From positions 150,076 through 214,075 of the forward strand of contig NZ_FNPH01000006.1 in assembly GCF_900107255.1 (NCBI RefSeq): 64,000 nucleotides of DNA, in the 5' to 3' direction. The position numbers were made by a program, and so were the translations under genes. A model generated the notes under the pieces. That model did not search any database. It was given only the letters and a program-made list of their open reading frames with translations, and had not been told where the DNA came from. Within the stretch, counting starts at the first letter, position 1. The number at the start of each line of letters is the position of its first letter. The DNA is from Micromonospora pattaloongensis (GTDB taxonomy: Bacteria; Actinomycetota; Actinomycetes; Mycobacteriales; Micromonosporaceae). Of the stretch, positions 16,698 through 25,964 are shown piece by piece.

Positions 16698-18767
16698 ATG
16701 ACAACAGGTACGGCGTCGCCGCGGTCTACGGACGCGGCTGTCGGATCGCCCGTGGTGGCCCCATTCGCCGCCGGCATCCACGGCGGCTCGCCGCTGACGT
16801 ACGACGATCTGTACGCGATGGCCGACGCGATCCCGCACATCCTGTGGGCGACGGACGCCGCCGGCGAGGTCATCTACGTGAACCGTCGCGGCGTCGAGTA
16901 CACCGGGTTGCGACCGGAGGAACGTCGCGACTCGGAGTGGCACTCGTTGATCCACGCCGACGACGCGGACGAGGCGCGCCTCAGCTGGGAACAGGCGGTC
17001 CGGACCGAGACCCCCTACGAACGTGACCTGCGGCTACGCCGCGCGGACGGCGAGTACCGCTGGCACGGATTCCGGACCATCCCGGTACGCGACGCCGACG
17101 GCCGGGTCGTGCGGTGGATCGGCACCGCCACCGACATCCACGACCAGAAAGCGCTCGAGGACAGCCTGCGTCGCTCGGAGCGGCAGACCAAGGAGATGCT
17201 CACCCTCCTGGAGAGCCTGCAGGCCGCCGCGCCGGTCGGGTTCGGCTTCGTCGACCGGGACCTGCGGGTCGTCCGCGCGAACGACGTGCTGGCGACGCTC
17301 GGCCACGGCACGATGGAGGAGCAGATCGGCCGACCGCTGGCCGAGGTGCTCCGGGAGGGCTGGCCGTTGGTCGAGCCCATCTACCGGCGCGTGCTCGACA
17401 CCGGCGCGGCCGTGCTCGGGCTGGAGGTGGCCGCCCCCACCGTCAACGATCCCGACCAGGTCCGCTCCTGGTTCATGAACTTCTACCCCGTCCGGGTTGA
17501 TGGCGAGATCATCGGTGTCGGCCTCGTCGTGGTCGACATCACCCGGCGCGCGATGGCGGAGGAGTTCCGCTCGGTCGTGATGGACAACATGGCCGAGGGT
17601 CTCTACACCATCGACGCCGACGGGCTTCTGACCTCCATGAACCGGGCGGCCGTCCGGATGCTCGGCTGGGAGGAGGCGGAGCTGCGGGGACGCGATGTGC
17701 ACAGCGTCGTGCACTTCCAGCGGGCCGACGGCACTCCGTTTCCGCCCGACGACTGCCCGCTGGCGAAGACGCGCCGGCAAGGCCGGCCGGTGAAGGTCGC
17801 CGATGACACGTTCACCCGCAAGGACGGCTCGATCTTCCCAGTCTCGTACTCCGCCGCCCCGTTGCGCATCGGGTCGCGGGACCGGGGAGCGGTCGTGGTC
17901 TTCCACGACAACACCGAGTCGCGGGAACGGCAACAGCGGGAGCTGGAGGCGCGGCACGCGCAGAAGCTGGAGTCGCTGGGCCGGCTCTCCGCCGGCATCG
18001 CGCACGAGATCAACACCCCGATCCAGTTCGTCGGCGACAACACCCGGTTCCTGGCGGAGGCGTACGAGGAGATGCTGGCGTTGCTGCTGGTCTACCGGGA
18101 GTGCCTGGACGGCACGGGGCAGGAGGTCTCCTGGGACGACCGGGTCGCGCGCGTGTCGGAGGCGGAGCAGAAGGCGGACATCGACTACCTGGCCTCCGAG
18201 GTGCCGCTCGCGGTGGCCCAGAGCCTGGAGGGCATCGAGCGGGTCGCGTCGCTGGTGCGGGCGATGAAGTCGTTCAGCTACAAGGAGTCCAACGACCGCT
18301 CGTACGCGGACCTGAACGAGGCGTTGCACACGACGCTGACCGTCGCCCGCAACGAGGTGAAGTACGTCGCCGACGTCACCCTGGACCTGGGCGAGATCCC
18401 GGAGGTCCTGTGCAGCCTCGGCGATCTGAACCAGGTGTTCCTGAACCTGCTGGTGAACGCGGCCGACGCGATGCAGGGCAAGGGGAAACGCGGGCAGATT
18501 CGCGTCAGCACCCGCACCGAGGGTTCGATGGTGGTCGTCAGCATCGCCGACAACGGATGCGGCATCCCGTCCCAGCTGCAGCAGGTGATCTTCGAGCCCT
18601 TCTTCACGACCAAGGAGGTCGGCAAGGGCACCGGACAGGGGCTGGCGCTGGCGCGCGCGGTCGTCGACCAGCACGCCGGCACGATCGAGGTGAACTCGCG
18701 GGAAGGCGAGGGCACCGAGTTCGTGCTGCGCCTCCCGATCGACGGCAAACGGTCCGGCCCGGCATGA
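16698..18767 (+). CDS. Cytosolic multi-PAS sensor histidine kinase
   Basis: 689 residues, no membrane segment. Three PAS-type sensor domains are visible, at about residues 35-150, 165-290 and 295-410. The kinase core follows: H-box GIAHEINTP with phosphoacceptor His near 436, N-box NLLVNAADAM, G-boxes DNGCGIP and GTGQGLALARAV. The core is of the type lacking a separate dimerisation linker and related to NtrB-like kinases. ATG 16698 has GAGGTGA upstream. Its stop overlaps the ATG of the response regulator by 4 bases, so that protein is its likely partner. PAS domains may sense redox, light or a ligand; no cofactor residue is certain. Confidence 0.9.
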   Translation: MTTGTASPRSTDAAVGSPVVAPFAAGIHGGSPLTYDDLYAMADAIPHILWATDAAGEVIYVNRRGVEYTGLRPEERRDSEWHSLIHADDADEARLSWEQAVRTETPYERDLRLRRADGEYRWHGFRTIPVRDADGRVVRWIGTATDIHDQKALEDSLRRSERQTKEMLTLLESLQAAAPVGFGFVDRDLRVVRANDVLATLGHGTMEEQIGRPLAEVLREGWPLVEPIYRRVLDTGAAVLGLEVAAPTVNDPDQVRSWFMNFYPVRVDGEIIGVGLVVVDITRRAMAEEFRSVVMDNMAEGLYTIDADGLLTSMNRAAVRMLGWEEAELRGRDVHSVVHFQRADGTPFPPDDCPLAKTRRQGRPVKVADDTFTRKDGSIFPVSYSAAPLRIGSRDRGAVVVFHDNTESRERQQRELEARHAQKLESLGRLSAGIAHEINTPIQFVGDNTRFLAEAYEEMLALLLVYRECLDGTGQEVSWDDRVARVSEAEQKADIDYLASEVPLAVAQSLEGIERVASLVRAMKSFSYKESNDRSYADLNEALHTTLTVARNEVKYVADVTLDLGEIPEVLCSLGDLNQVFLNLLVNAADAMQGKGKRGQIRVSTRTEGSMVVVSIADNGCGIPSQLQQVIFEPFFTTKEVGKGTGQGLALARAVVDQHAGTIEVNSREGEGTEFVLRLPIDGKRSGPA

Positions 18768-19972
18768 CCCGCGCGCGCGTCCTCTTCGTCGACGACGAGC
18801 CACGCATCCTCGACGGCCTGCGGCGGTCGCTGCGCGGCAAGCGGGGGGAGTGGGAGATGTCGTTCGTGACCAGCGGCGCCGACGCGCTGGAGCTGCTGGC
18901 GGCGGCGCCGCACGACGTGGTCGTCTCCGACATGCGGATGCCCGGCATGGACGGCGCCGAGCTGCTGACGCACGTGAGCGACCGGCACCCCGAGGTGGCC
19001 CGGGTCGTGCTCTCCGGCCACACCGAACCGGAGGCGGCGATCAAGGTCGCGATCGCGGCGCACCGCTTTCTCACCAAGCCGTCCGATGCCGAGAGCGTCA
19101 TCGGCGTGGTCGAACAGCTCACCGTCCGTACCTCCGCGACGCACCCGGCCGAGGCGCGCCGGATCGCCGGCGGCGTCCGGTGCCTGCCGATGGTGCCGGC
19201 GTACAGCGACCGGATGATGGCGCTGCTGCGTCGGCCCGACATCGAGCTCACCGACGTCGTCCGGCCGCTGGCTCACGACATCGGTTTCACCGCCAAGCTG
19301 CTGCAGCTGTCGGCGTCGGCGTTCTTCGGCGCCCGGCCACGGATCGCGGCGTCGGTGAACAGCGTCGTCAACGCGCTGGGGCTGCCGATGGTCCAGGCGC
19401 TGGCCGAGGCGAGTCAGGCGCGGTGGTCCCCGGTGGCCTGGCAGCCCGCGATCGCGGCGGAACTCGCCGTGTCGTGGCGGCACGCGGCCGCCACCGCCAT
19501 CCTGGCCGATGCGATGGCTTCGCCCGCCAACCGCCCCTACGCCCAGGCCGCGGCGCTGCTCCAGGACGTCGGCCGGTTCGTCTGCCTCGCCGGGGCGGCC
19601 GGTGACGCCTGCCCGGGCGGCGCCGACGCCGCGGCGCAACGGTGCTACGGGGTGCCGTACCGGGAGATCGCCGTGGAGTTGCTGCACCTGTGGGGCCTGC
19701 CGACCCCGATCCTCACCGCGGTGGCGCAGCGGGACCTCGACCACCGCCCGCCCTGCTCCGGCCTGGGCGTCGCGGCGGCCGTGCGGGCCGCGCACCTGCT
19801 CCTCCAGCAGACCGAGTCGCGGGACCCGTCCGACGGCACCCACGACGACGAGTTGGCGCTGCTGTTGACGCACCCCCAGTTGACGGCGCAGGCCGTGGAC
19901 TGGCGGGCGGCGGCCGAACGGGCATCGGCGGAGGCCGGACGCCACCTGGCCGGCGACGGTGGCGGCGCCTGA
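18764..19972 (+). CDS. Response regulator with HDOD domain
   Basis: 402 residues. The receiver (1-120) has acidic VDDEP, phosphoacceptor Asp near 56 in VVSDMRMPGMDG, and Lys in FLTKPS. Residues about 145-345 form an HDOD domain (HD-related output domain without hydrolase residues), including LLQLSASAFFGAR and the YAQAAALLQDVGRF helix. Receiver-HDOD proteins are signalling outputs that act by protein contact. Translation is coupled to the PAS kinase. Confidence 0.88.
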   Translation: MTRARVLFVDDEPRILDGLRRSLRGKRGEWEMSFVTSGADALELLAAAPHDVVVSDMRMPGMDGAELLTHVSDRHPEVARVVLSGHTEPEAAIKVAIAAHRFLTKPSDAESVIGVVEQLTVRTSATHPAEARRIAGGVRCLPMVPAYSDRMMALLRRPDIELTDVVRPLAHDIGFTAKLLQLSASAFFGARPRIAASVNSVVNALGLPMVQALAEASQARWSPVAWQPAIAAELAVSWRHAAATAILADAMASPANRPYAQAAALLQDVGRFVCLAGAAGDACPGGADAAAQRCYGVPYREIAVELLHLWGLPTPILTAVAQRDLDHRPPCSGLGVAAAVRAAHLLLQQTESRDPSDGTHDDELALLLTHPQLTAQAVDWRAAAERASAEAGRHLAGDGGGA

Positions 19973-20013
19973 GATGACAACAACGACCGGATCGAGACGA
20001 CAAGGAGGCGGTC

Positions 20014-20391
20014 GTGGCGCACATTCTGGTGGTTGACGACGACCCGGCGATCCGCCAGCTCCTCACGGACGTGCTGGAGCTGGAGGGACACGAGGTACGG
20101 GTGGCCGTGGACGGCCTGGCGGCCGTGCGCGCGATGGAGATCTGCCAGCCCGACTGCGTCGTGCTGGACGTGATGATGCCGGGGCTGGACGGCTACGGCG
20201 TGCTGCGCACCATCCGGGCGCAGGAGGGGGAGCCGGTCCCGGTGATCATGCTGACGGCCGCTGCCGAGCCGGATTCGGCCGTGCGGGCGTGGGCGGACGG
20301 GGTCGACTACTACCTGGCGAAGCCGTTCGGCGCCGACGAGGTGCTCAGTCTCATCGACGGCGTGCTCGGCTACCCGCTGCCCGCGGCCTGA
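20014..20391 (+). CDS. Single-domain response regulator (CheY-like)
   Basis: 125 residues, a receiver domain only. VDDDP is at the N-terminus, phosphoacceptor Asp near residue 52 in VLDVMMPGLDGYG, Thr in MLTAAAE and Lys in LAKPFG. GTG 20014 has a very strong ribosome site (AAGGAGG). No DNA-binding output is attached, so it probably relays phosphate or binds a partner protein. It lies 41 bases after the HDOD regulator and probably belongs to the same transcript. Confidence 0.88.
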   Translation: MAHILVVDDDPAIRQLLTDVLELEGHEVRVAVDGLAAVRAMEICQPDCVVLDVMMPGLDGYGVLRTIRAQEGEPVPVIMLTAAAEPDSAVRAWADGVDYYLAKPFGADEVLSLIDGVLGYPLPAA

Positions 20392-20522
20392 TCCCGGCCG
20401 CGTCGACCCGGCGCGGTGGCCCGGGTGACGGTTAGAAAATCCTCAGCTTCGGCCCGCCCCCGCCGATATCCCCGCCGATTGGAGTAACGGGACTACTGCG
20501 ATCGGTGAGGTGAGAACTACAT

Positions 20523-22259
20523 ATGAGACTCCATGGAACGGCGGCGGCCGTCGGGACCGGGCCTGCCCGCGTCCGACGTGCCGTCGTGCTCGCCACGGCC
20601 GCCGCGGCCGTCGTGGCGACGGCGCTGCCGGGTGCGGCGCGCGCGACCGACGCCGGTGGGAGGGCGTGGCAGGACGTGGTGGTGACGGGTTCGGGCGCGG
20701 AGGGCGCGGCGAGCGCGGTGACCGCCGTCGGTGGTCAGGTTGTCGCGTCGCTGCCGCTCGTGCGCGGCGTCGCGGCGCGACTGCCCGCCGGCGCGACGCT
20801 CGGCGACCAGTGGCTCGTCGCCCCGCAGCGCGAGCTGCGGGTGGCGGCGGCGCCGGCCGCGCTGACCGACGGCCCGGCCTCCACCGTACGGGCGACGCTG
20901 GGGCTGCCCGCGAACGGCGACGAGGGGCGGGGCGTCACGGTGGCCGTGGTCGACACGGGCATCGCCGACGTGCCGGACCTCGCCGGCCGGGTCGCCCGGC
21001 GGATCGACATCACCGGCTCCGGCGGCGGTGACGGCTACGGTCACGGCACCTTCATGGCCGGCCTGATCGCCGGCTCCGGCGCCGCGTCGGGCGGGGCCTA
21101 CCGGGGCGTCGCCCCGGCCGCGAAGCTCGTCGATGTGAAGGTCGCCGACGCCGACGGCCGCACCGACCTGATCACGGTGCTGCGCGGCCTGCAGTGGGTC
21201 AGCCAGAACGCCCGGGACGTGAAGGTGCTGAACCTCTCGCTCTCGTCGAACAGCCCGCTGCCGTACCAGATCGACCCGCTGACCCAGGCGCTGGAGGCGC
21301 TCTGGCGTCGCGGTGTCACGGTCGTCGTGCCCTCCGGCAACGACGGTCCGGGCACCGGCTCCGTGACGTCGCCCGGCAGCGACCCGGTGCTGCTCACCGC
21401 GGGCGGCCTGGACGAGTCGGGCACGGCCCAGCGCCGGGACGACGTCGTGGCGACCTGGTCGGGTCGCGGACCGTCGTGGCAGGGGGACGCGAAGCCGGAC
21501 CTCGTCGCGCCGGGCGCACGCGTGGTGAGCCTGCGCTCGCCCGGCAGCGTCGTCGACGCCGCCAACCCGCAGGCGCGGATCGGCGGCGGCTACTTCCGCG
21601 GCTCCGGCACCTCGATGGCCACGGCGGTGACCTCCGGGGTGGCCGCGGTGGTGCTGGCCGAGGAGCCGAAGCTGCGGCCGGACGCGGTGAAGAACCTGTT
21701 CACCGCCACGGCGTACAGCGCGCCGGGGCTGAGCCGGGCGGCCGGCGCCGGGGCGGGCGGGCTCGACGCCGCCCGCGCGCTCGACGCCGCGTCCGAATGG
21801 CGCAAGTCGCCGTCGCAGGCGCAGTTCGACCGGGACACGGCCGCCATCGGCCGGGACGCGAAGGACTGGGCGGCGCTGGAAGAGGCGATCCTCGCCGGCG
21901 ACCGGGCGGCCGCGGCGGCCGCCTGGGCGAAGCTGAGCGCCGGGTCCCGCGACTGGGCCGCGCGCGCCTGGGTGCAGCTCGACCCCGCCACCCGGGACTG
22001 GGCGGCGCGGGCCTGGGTGACCGAGGGCTGGGGCGACGGTCCCGACGGCACGGCCGAGCAGTGGGCCGCGCGGGCGTGGGTCGCCCGGGCGTGGGTCGCC
22101 CGCGCCTGGGTCTCGGACGAGTGGGCCGCCCGGGCCTGGGTCAACGGTGACTGGTCGGCGCGGGCCTGGGTGGCCCGGGCCTGGGTCTCCCAGGACTGGG
22201 CCGCACGCGCCTGGGTCTCCGACAAGTGGAGCGCCCGCGCCTGGACGTGGCAGCTCTGA
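20523..22259 (+). CDS. Secreted S8 subtilase with W-A-A-R-A-W repeat tail
   Basis: 578 residues. A signal peptide covers residues about 1-42 (VVLATAAAAVVATALPGAARA), followed by a probable pro-region. The subtilase catalytic domain has Asp near 144 in AVVDTGIA, His near 174 in GYGHGTFMAG and Ser near 364 in GSGTSMATAV. Residues about 415-578 form a tail with ten copies of ARAW, seven of them as W-(A/S)-ARAW. The tail has no membrane anchor or sorting motif. It lies 131 bases after a response regulator and one base before a membrane histidine kinase, so protease and kinase are probably co-expressed. Confidence 0.9.
   Translation: MRLHGTAAAVGTGPARVRRAVVLATAAAAVVATALPGAARATDAGGRAWQDVVVTGSGAEGAASAVTAVGGQVVASLPLVRGVAARLPAGATLGDQWLVAPQRELRVAAAPAALTDGPASTVRATLGLPANGDEGRGVTVAVVDTGIADVPDLAGRVARRIDITGSGGGDGYGHGTFMAGLIAGSGAASGGAYRGVAPAAKLVDVKVADADGRTDLITVLRGLQWVSQNARDVKVLNLSLSSNSPLPYQIDPLTQALEALWRRGVTVVVPSGNDGPGTGSVTSPGSDPVLLTAGGLDESGTAQRRDDVVATWSGRGPSWQGDAKPDLVAPGARVVSLRSPGSVVDAANPQARIGGGYFRGSGTSMATAVTSGVAAVVLAEEPKLRPDAVKNLFTATAYSAPGLSRAAGAGAGGLDAARALDAASEWRKSPSQAQFDRDTAAIGRDAKDWAALEEAILAGDRAAAAAAWAKLSAGSRDWAARAWVQLDPATRDWAARAWVTEGWGDGPDGTAEQWAARAWVARAWVARAWVSDEWAARAWVNGDWSARAWVARAWVSQDWAARAWVSDKWSARAWTWQL
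21951..22256 (+). repeat. Coding repeat array for W-(A/S)-A-R-A-W units
   Basis: Ten in-frame copies of a segment coding ARAW occur in 306 bases. Spacers of 3 to 21 codons vary in sequence and length. The codons differ between copies, so the peptide motif is conserved more than the DNA. This argues for protein-level selection rather than simple DNA slippage. Confidence 0.85.
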
Positions 22260-22260
22260 C

Positions 22261-24555
22261 GTGAGCGCACCCTCCACCGACACCGGCCGCCGGGGCACGT
22301 CCCCGGCGGCCGGTGCCGCGCTCTCCTGGTTGCGCGACCCCCTGAACCGGTTGATCGGCGCGGTCTGCCTGCTCGGCGCCGTCCTGGCCACCGCCGTGGT
22401 GCTGTGGTTCCCCGAACCGCACGGCGTGCTGCGGTCGCACCACATCGACGGTTGGTGGCTGCTCCCGGCGCTGATCGTCCTGACCGGCGTCGCCGAGATG
22501 ACCGTGGTCAAGCTGCGGCACGGGGAGGCGGAAGAGGAGCTCAGCCTCTACGAGGCGGCGATCATCATCGACGTCCTGCTGCTGCCGGCCAGCCACGCGC
22601 TCGCCGCCGCCGCGCTGGGACTCGTGATCGCCAGCGCGCTGCGGCGGCGGCCGCTGCTGAAGTCCGTGTTCAACCTCGGCACCTACACGGCGGCGGTCTC
22701 GGTGCTGGTGGCCGTCGTGCACGTCGTCGCGGGCAGCCCCGGCAGCGTCACCTGGCGGGTGGTCGCCGGCGTGCTGCTCGGCACCTCCTTCTTCACTGTG
22801 GTCAACCTGGGCTGCCTGGCCCAGGTGTTGGCCCGGGTCAACGGCGTCCCGGCGTGGCAGATCTTCCGCTCCGAGGTGCGGCTGTCGGCGTACATGGCGA
22901 TCGGCACGGTCGCGACCGGCCTCACGACCGCCGTGATCGGGCTGAACGCACCGGTGCTGCTGCCGTTCATGGCGATGCCCGCGCTCGCCGTCACGTACGC
23001 CTACCGGGCGGCCGCGCAGGAGGCCGACGAGCGGGCCCGCTCGGCGTGCCTGCTGCGGCTCTCCCAGGCGCTGGCCGAACGCGATGACGTCGTACGCCAA
23101 TTCCTGCTGCTGGTCCGCGAGGCGTTCGACGCCGACGTCGCCGTCGTGGTGCTGCACGACGCGCAGGTGGCGCTGACCGTGGACGAACGGAACCCGAAGG
23201 ACGTGACCACCGGGCCGCCCCCGCAGCACCTGGCGAGCCTACGCGGGATCGAGCGCGCCGAACTGCTCTCCGAGGACCTGCCGCCGCAGCTGCGCCGGCT
23301 GCTCGTCGTGCCGATGGAGGCCGGCGACCGCCGCTTCGGCATCGTCGCGCTCGCCATCCGGCAGGGGCGGCGGGCGCGGCTCTCGACGCGCGATCTGACC
23401 GTGCTGGCGCCGCTCGTCAACGCCCTGGCGGCGGCGATGCGCGGCGCGGAGCACCTGGACCGGCTGGTCGCGGAGACGAGCAAGCTCCAGGCGATCGCGG
23501 AACAGTCCACCGAGGGCATCTTCATGGTCGACGGTGACGGCGCGGTGCAGATGTGGAGCCGGGCGTTCGCCGAGCTGACGGAGATCAGCGCGGAGCGGGC
23601 GGCCGGCCGGCCGCTGGCAGAGCTGCTCGACGTGCCGGACCCGGTGGAGCGCGCGGCGCTGCTGCCGGTGACCGCGGACCGGCCCAAGGCGGCGGTCGAG
23701 GTCACGATCCGTCGCCCCGACGGGGAGCCGCGACGACTCCGGCTGGCGCATTCGGCGATCTTCAGCGAGGACATCCTGGTGCGGGACGTCGTGGTCGTCC
23801 GCGACCTGACCCGGGAGCACCGCACCGATCGGCTCAAGTCGGACTTCATCGCGACCGTCTCGCACGAGCTGCGGACCCCGCTGACCCCCATCATCGGCTA
23901 TCTCGACCTGCTGAAGACTCGGGGCGAGCGGATGACGCCGCAGAAGCGCACGGAGTGCCTGACCCTGATGGCGGACCGCGCGGCGCACCTGTCCCGGCTG
24001 GTGGAGGACCTCTTGATGGCCTCGCGGGTCGATGACGCGGACGAGGACCTGGCGTTGCACGTCTCGGTGGGGGCGCATGACCTGACCGCGATCGTCCGCC
24101 AGGTCGTCGACGACCTGGACAGTCCCCGCGTCACCGTCGCCCTGCCGGACCACGCCGTCCCGACACGCTGCGACGCGGAGCGGACGCTGCAGGTCGTGTC
24201 GAACCTCGTCGGCAACGCGCTGAAGTACTCGCCGGAGACGGAACCGGTGCGGGTGGCGATGCGGCTCGACGGGGAGCGGGTGCACGTCGAGGTCGCCGAC
24301 CACGGGCGCGGAATCCCGGCCGATCAGTTGCAGAAGGTCTTCGAGAAGTTCCACCGGGTCGAGGACCCGATGACGATGAGCACCAGCGGCACGGGCCTGG
24401 GGCTGTTCATCGCGCGTCGGTTGGCGCAGGCGATGGGCGGCGAGATCACCGTCGATTCGACGCTGAACGTCGGTTCTGTCTTCACGCTCACCCTGCGGTG
24501 CGGTGACGCGCCGGCAATGAATGCCGAATCGGAGCTATCCGTTGTGAAACGCTAA
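22261..24555 (+). CDS. Membrane sensor histidine kinase with GAF-like and PAS domains
   Basis: 764 residues from GTG 22261, one base after the subtilase stop. The N-terminal 260 residues hold about seven or eight hydrophobic segments, a membrane sensor of the MASE type. A GAF-like region (about 270-400) and a PAS domain (about 405-520) follow. The kinase has H-box FIATVSHELRTPLTP with His near 535, N-box NLVGNALKYSP, and G-boxes DHGRGIP and GTGLGLFIARRLAQ. The response regulator with degenerate HD domain downstream is the likely partner. There is no separate ribosome site, so translation is probably coupled to the protease. Confidence 0.88.
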   Translation: MSAPSTDTGRRGTSPAAGAALSWLRDPLNRLIGAVCLLGAVLATAVVLWFPEPHGVLRSHHIDGWWLLPALIVLTGVAEMTVVKLRHGEAEEELSLYEAAIIIDVLLLPASHALAAAALGLVIASALRRRPLLKSVFNLGTYTAAVSVLVAVVHVVAGSPGSVTWRVVAGVLLGTSFFTVVNLGCLAQVLARVNGVPAWQIFRSEVRLSAYMAIGTVATGLTTAVIGLNAPVLLPFMAMPALAVTYAYRAAAQEADERARSACLLRLSQALAERDDVVRQFLLLVREAFDADVAVVVLHDAQVALTVDERNPKDVTTGPPPQHLASLRGIERAELLSEDLPPQLRRLLVVPMEAGDRRFGIVALAIRQGRRARLSTRDLTVLAPLVNALAAAMRGAEHLDRLVAETSKLQAIAEQSTEGIFMVDGDGAVQMWSRAFAELTEISAERAAGRPLAELLDVPDPVERAALLPVTADRPKAAVEVTIRRPDGEPRRLRLAHSAIFSEDILVRDVVVVRDLTREHRTDRLKSDFIATVSHELRTPLTPIIGYLDLLKTRGERMTPQKRTECLTLMADRAAHLSRLVEDLLMASRVDDADEDLALHVSVGAHDLTAIVRQVVDDLDSPRVTVALPDHAVPTRCDAERTLQVVSNLVGNALKYSPETEPVRVAMRLDGERVHVEVADHGRGIPADQLQKVFEKFHRVEDPMTMSTSGTGLGLFIARRLAQAMGGEITVDSTLNVGSVFTLTLRCGDAPAMNAESELSVVKR

Positions 24556-24633
24556 GAGTGGCATGTTTTCTGCCTATATAAGCGACAATTCCGCAGGTTA
24601 CGACTGCGCGCCTTGAGCGAGAAGGAAACGTCA
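24556..24633 (+). promoter_or_regulatory. Possible promoter, AT-rich gap
   Basis: The gap before the response regulator is markedly AT-rich for this genome, with CTATATAAG at about 24574-24582 as a -10-like element. No good -35 element is seen. It suggests the downstream regulator can be transcribed on its own. Confidence 0.4.
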
Positions 24634-25770
24634 ATGACGGTCCGCCCCCGAATCCTCTGCGTGGACGATGAGCCGTTCGTCCTCGACGGACTGCAGCGGT
24701 ATCTGCGTGTGAGCTACGACGTGGTCACGACGACGCAGCCGCACGAGGCGCTCGAACTCCTCGCGGACCAGGAGAAGAATCCCATCGCGGCCGTGCTCTC
24801 CGACATGCGGATGCCGGAGATGACCGGCGTGGCGATGCTGGAGCGCGCCGAGCAACTGGCACCGGACACCACGCGGTTGCTGTTGACCGGGGACGCCGAC
24901 CTGCACAGCGCGATCGCGGCGATCAACCAGGGCCACGTCTTCCGGTTCCTGCTCAAGCCGTGCCCGCCCGAGGTCCTCAAGGCCACGATCGCCGCCGCCG
25001 CCGAGCAGCACCGACTCGTCCGCGCGGAGCGGGAGCTGCTGGAGGCGACGCTGAAGGGCGCGGTCGAGGCGCTCATGGAGACGCTGAGCATGGCGCAGCC
25101 GGAGTTGTTCAGCCGCGCAGCCCGGCTGCGTCGGCTGGTGGAGGCGCTCTGCGCCAAGCTCCAGGTCCCGGACGCGTGGCAGGTCGAGGTGGCCGCGCAG
25201 ATGGGGGAGATCGCGGCTATCACGCTGCCTCCCTCGGCGATCGCCGCGCTCGAAGGTGGCAACCCCAACAGCGAGGCGGAGGCGGAGATGCTCGCGCGGC
25301 TGCCCGCCCTCGCCGACGGGGTGCTCGCGCGCATCCCGCGCCTGGAGGCGGTCCGGGAGATCGTCCGCCATCAGCTGCCCACCGACCGCAGCCCGGTCCG
25401 GCCGATGGCCGACGCCGCGCCGTCGGGCGCGCGACTCCTGCAGGCCGTGCGCGAATACGACGCGCTGGTGTGGCGCGGCATGCCGCCGGACCTGGCGGTG
25501 GCGACGCTGTCGTTCCGCAAGACCCACGACATGGAGACGCTGCGCGCGCTGGCCGAGGTCGGCGGGCTGCGGCTGCCCAACCAGGCGGTCCGGGAGATCG
25601 ACGTCGACGACCTGGCCGTCGGCGACGAGCTTGCCGACGACCTCTACAGCGCCAAGAGCGTGCTGCTGGTCTCCCGCGGCCAGGTGATCACCGAACGACT
25701 GCTGATCCGCGTGCAGAACTACGCGATGACCACCGGCCTGCAGGGGCGCATTCTCGTCGTCGACCTGTAG
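24634..25770 (+). CDS. Response regulator with degenerate HD-type output domain
   Basis: 378 residues. The receiver has VDDEP, phosphoacceptor Asp near 58 in VLSDMRMPEMTG, Thr in LLTGDA and Lys in LLKPCPP. After a coiled linker (about 130-150), residues 150-330 resemble the HD domain of RpfG-like regulators, but the metal-binding His and Asp are replaced (ELFSRAARLRRLVEAL where a His is usual). The protein therefore probably does not cut cyclic dinucleotides. ATG 24634 has AAGGAAA 6 bases upstream. A TTG seven codons earlier is the alternative. Confidence 0.82.
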   Translation: MTVRPRILCVDDEPFVLDGLQRYLRVSYDVVTTTQPHEALELLADQEKNPIAAVLSDMRMPEMTGVAMLERAEQLAPDTTRLLLTGDADLHSAIAAINQGHVFRFLLKPCPPEVLKATIAAAAEQHRLVRAERELLEATLKGAVEALMETLSMAQPELFSRAARLRRLVEALCAKLQVPDAWQVEVAAQMGEIAAITLPPSAIAALEGGNPNSEAEAEMLARLPALADGVLARIPRLEAVREIVRHQLPTDRSPVRPMADAAPSGARLLQAVREYDALVWRGMPPDLAVATLSFRKTHDMETLRALAEVGGLRLPNQAVREIDVDDLAVGDELADDLYSAKSVLLVSRGQVITERLLIRVQNYAMTTGLQGRILVVDL

Positions 25771-25964
25771 CTCGTGCCAACACTGACCCGGCCGTGCGCT
25801 GACAGCGTCGTCGCAGACGCTCGCGGTGGCCGGCGGCGCGGCGGCGGGCGGTGCAGGGCGGAGGAAACTGCCGTTACTCGGGCGAAAGTCGCGTTAGCCG
25901 GATGGGGCGGCGGGTACCCGACCGGGCGCCGGGTGGCCCGGGTACGAGCAGGCGGGGGGCGGCC

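Noticed and set aside
21951..22256. CRISPR-like array
   Set aside because: The repeats are short, in frame, variably spaced and encode a peptide motif in the subtilase tail.
25771..25964. Possible metal or cyclic-di-AMP riboswitch before the CNNM-type gene
   Set aside because: I could not match the conserved core of any riboswitch class I know, and the region is mostly GC-rich repeats.
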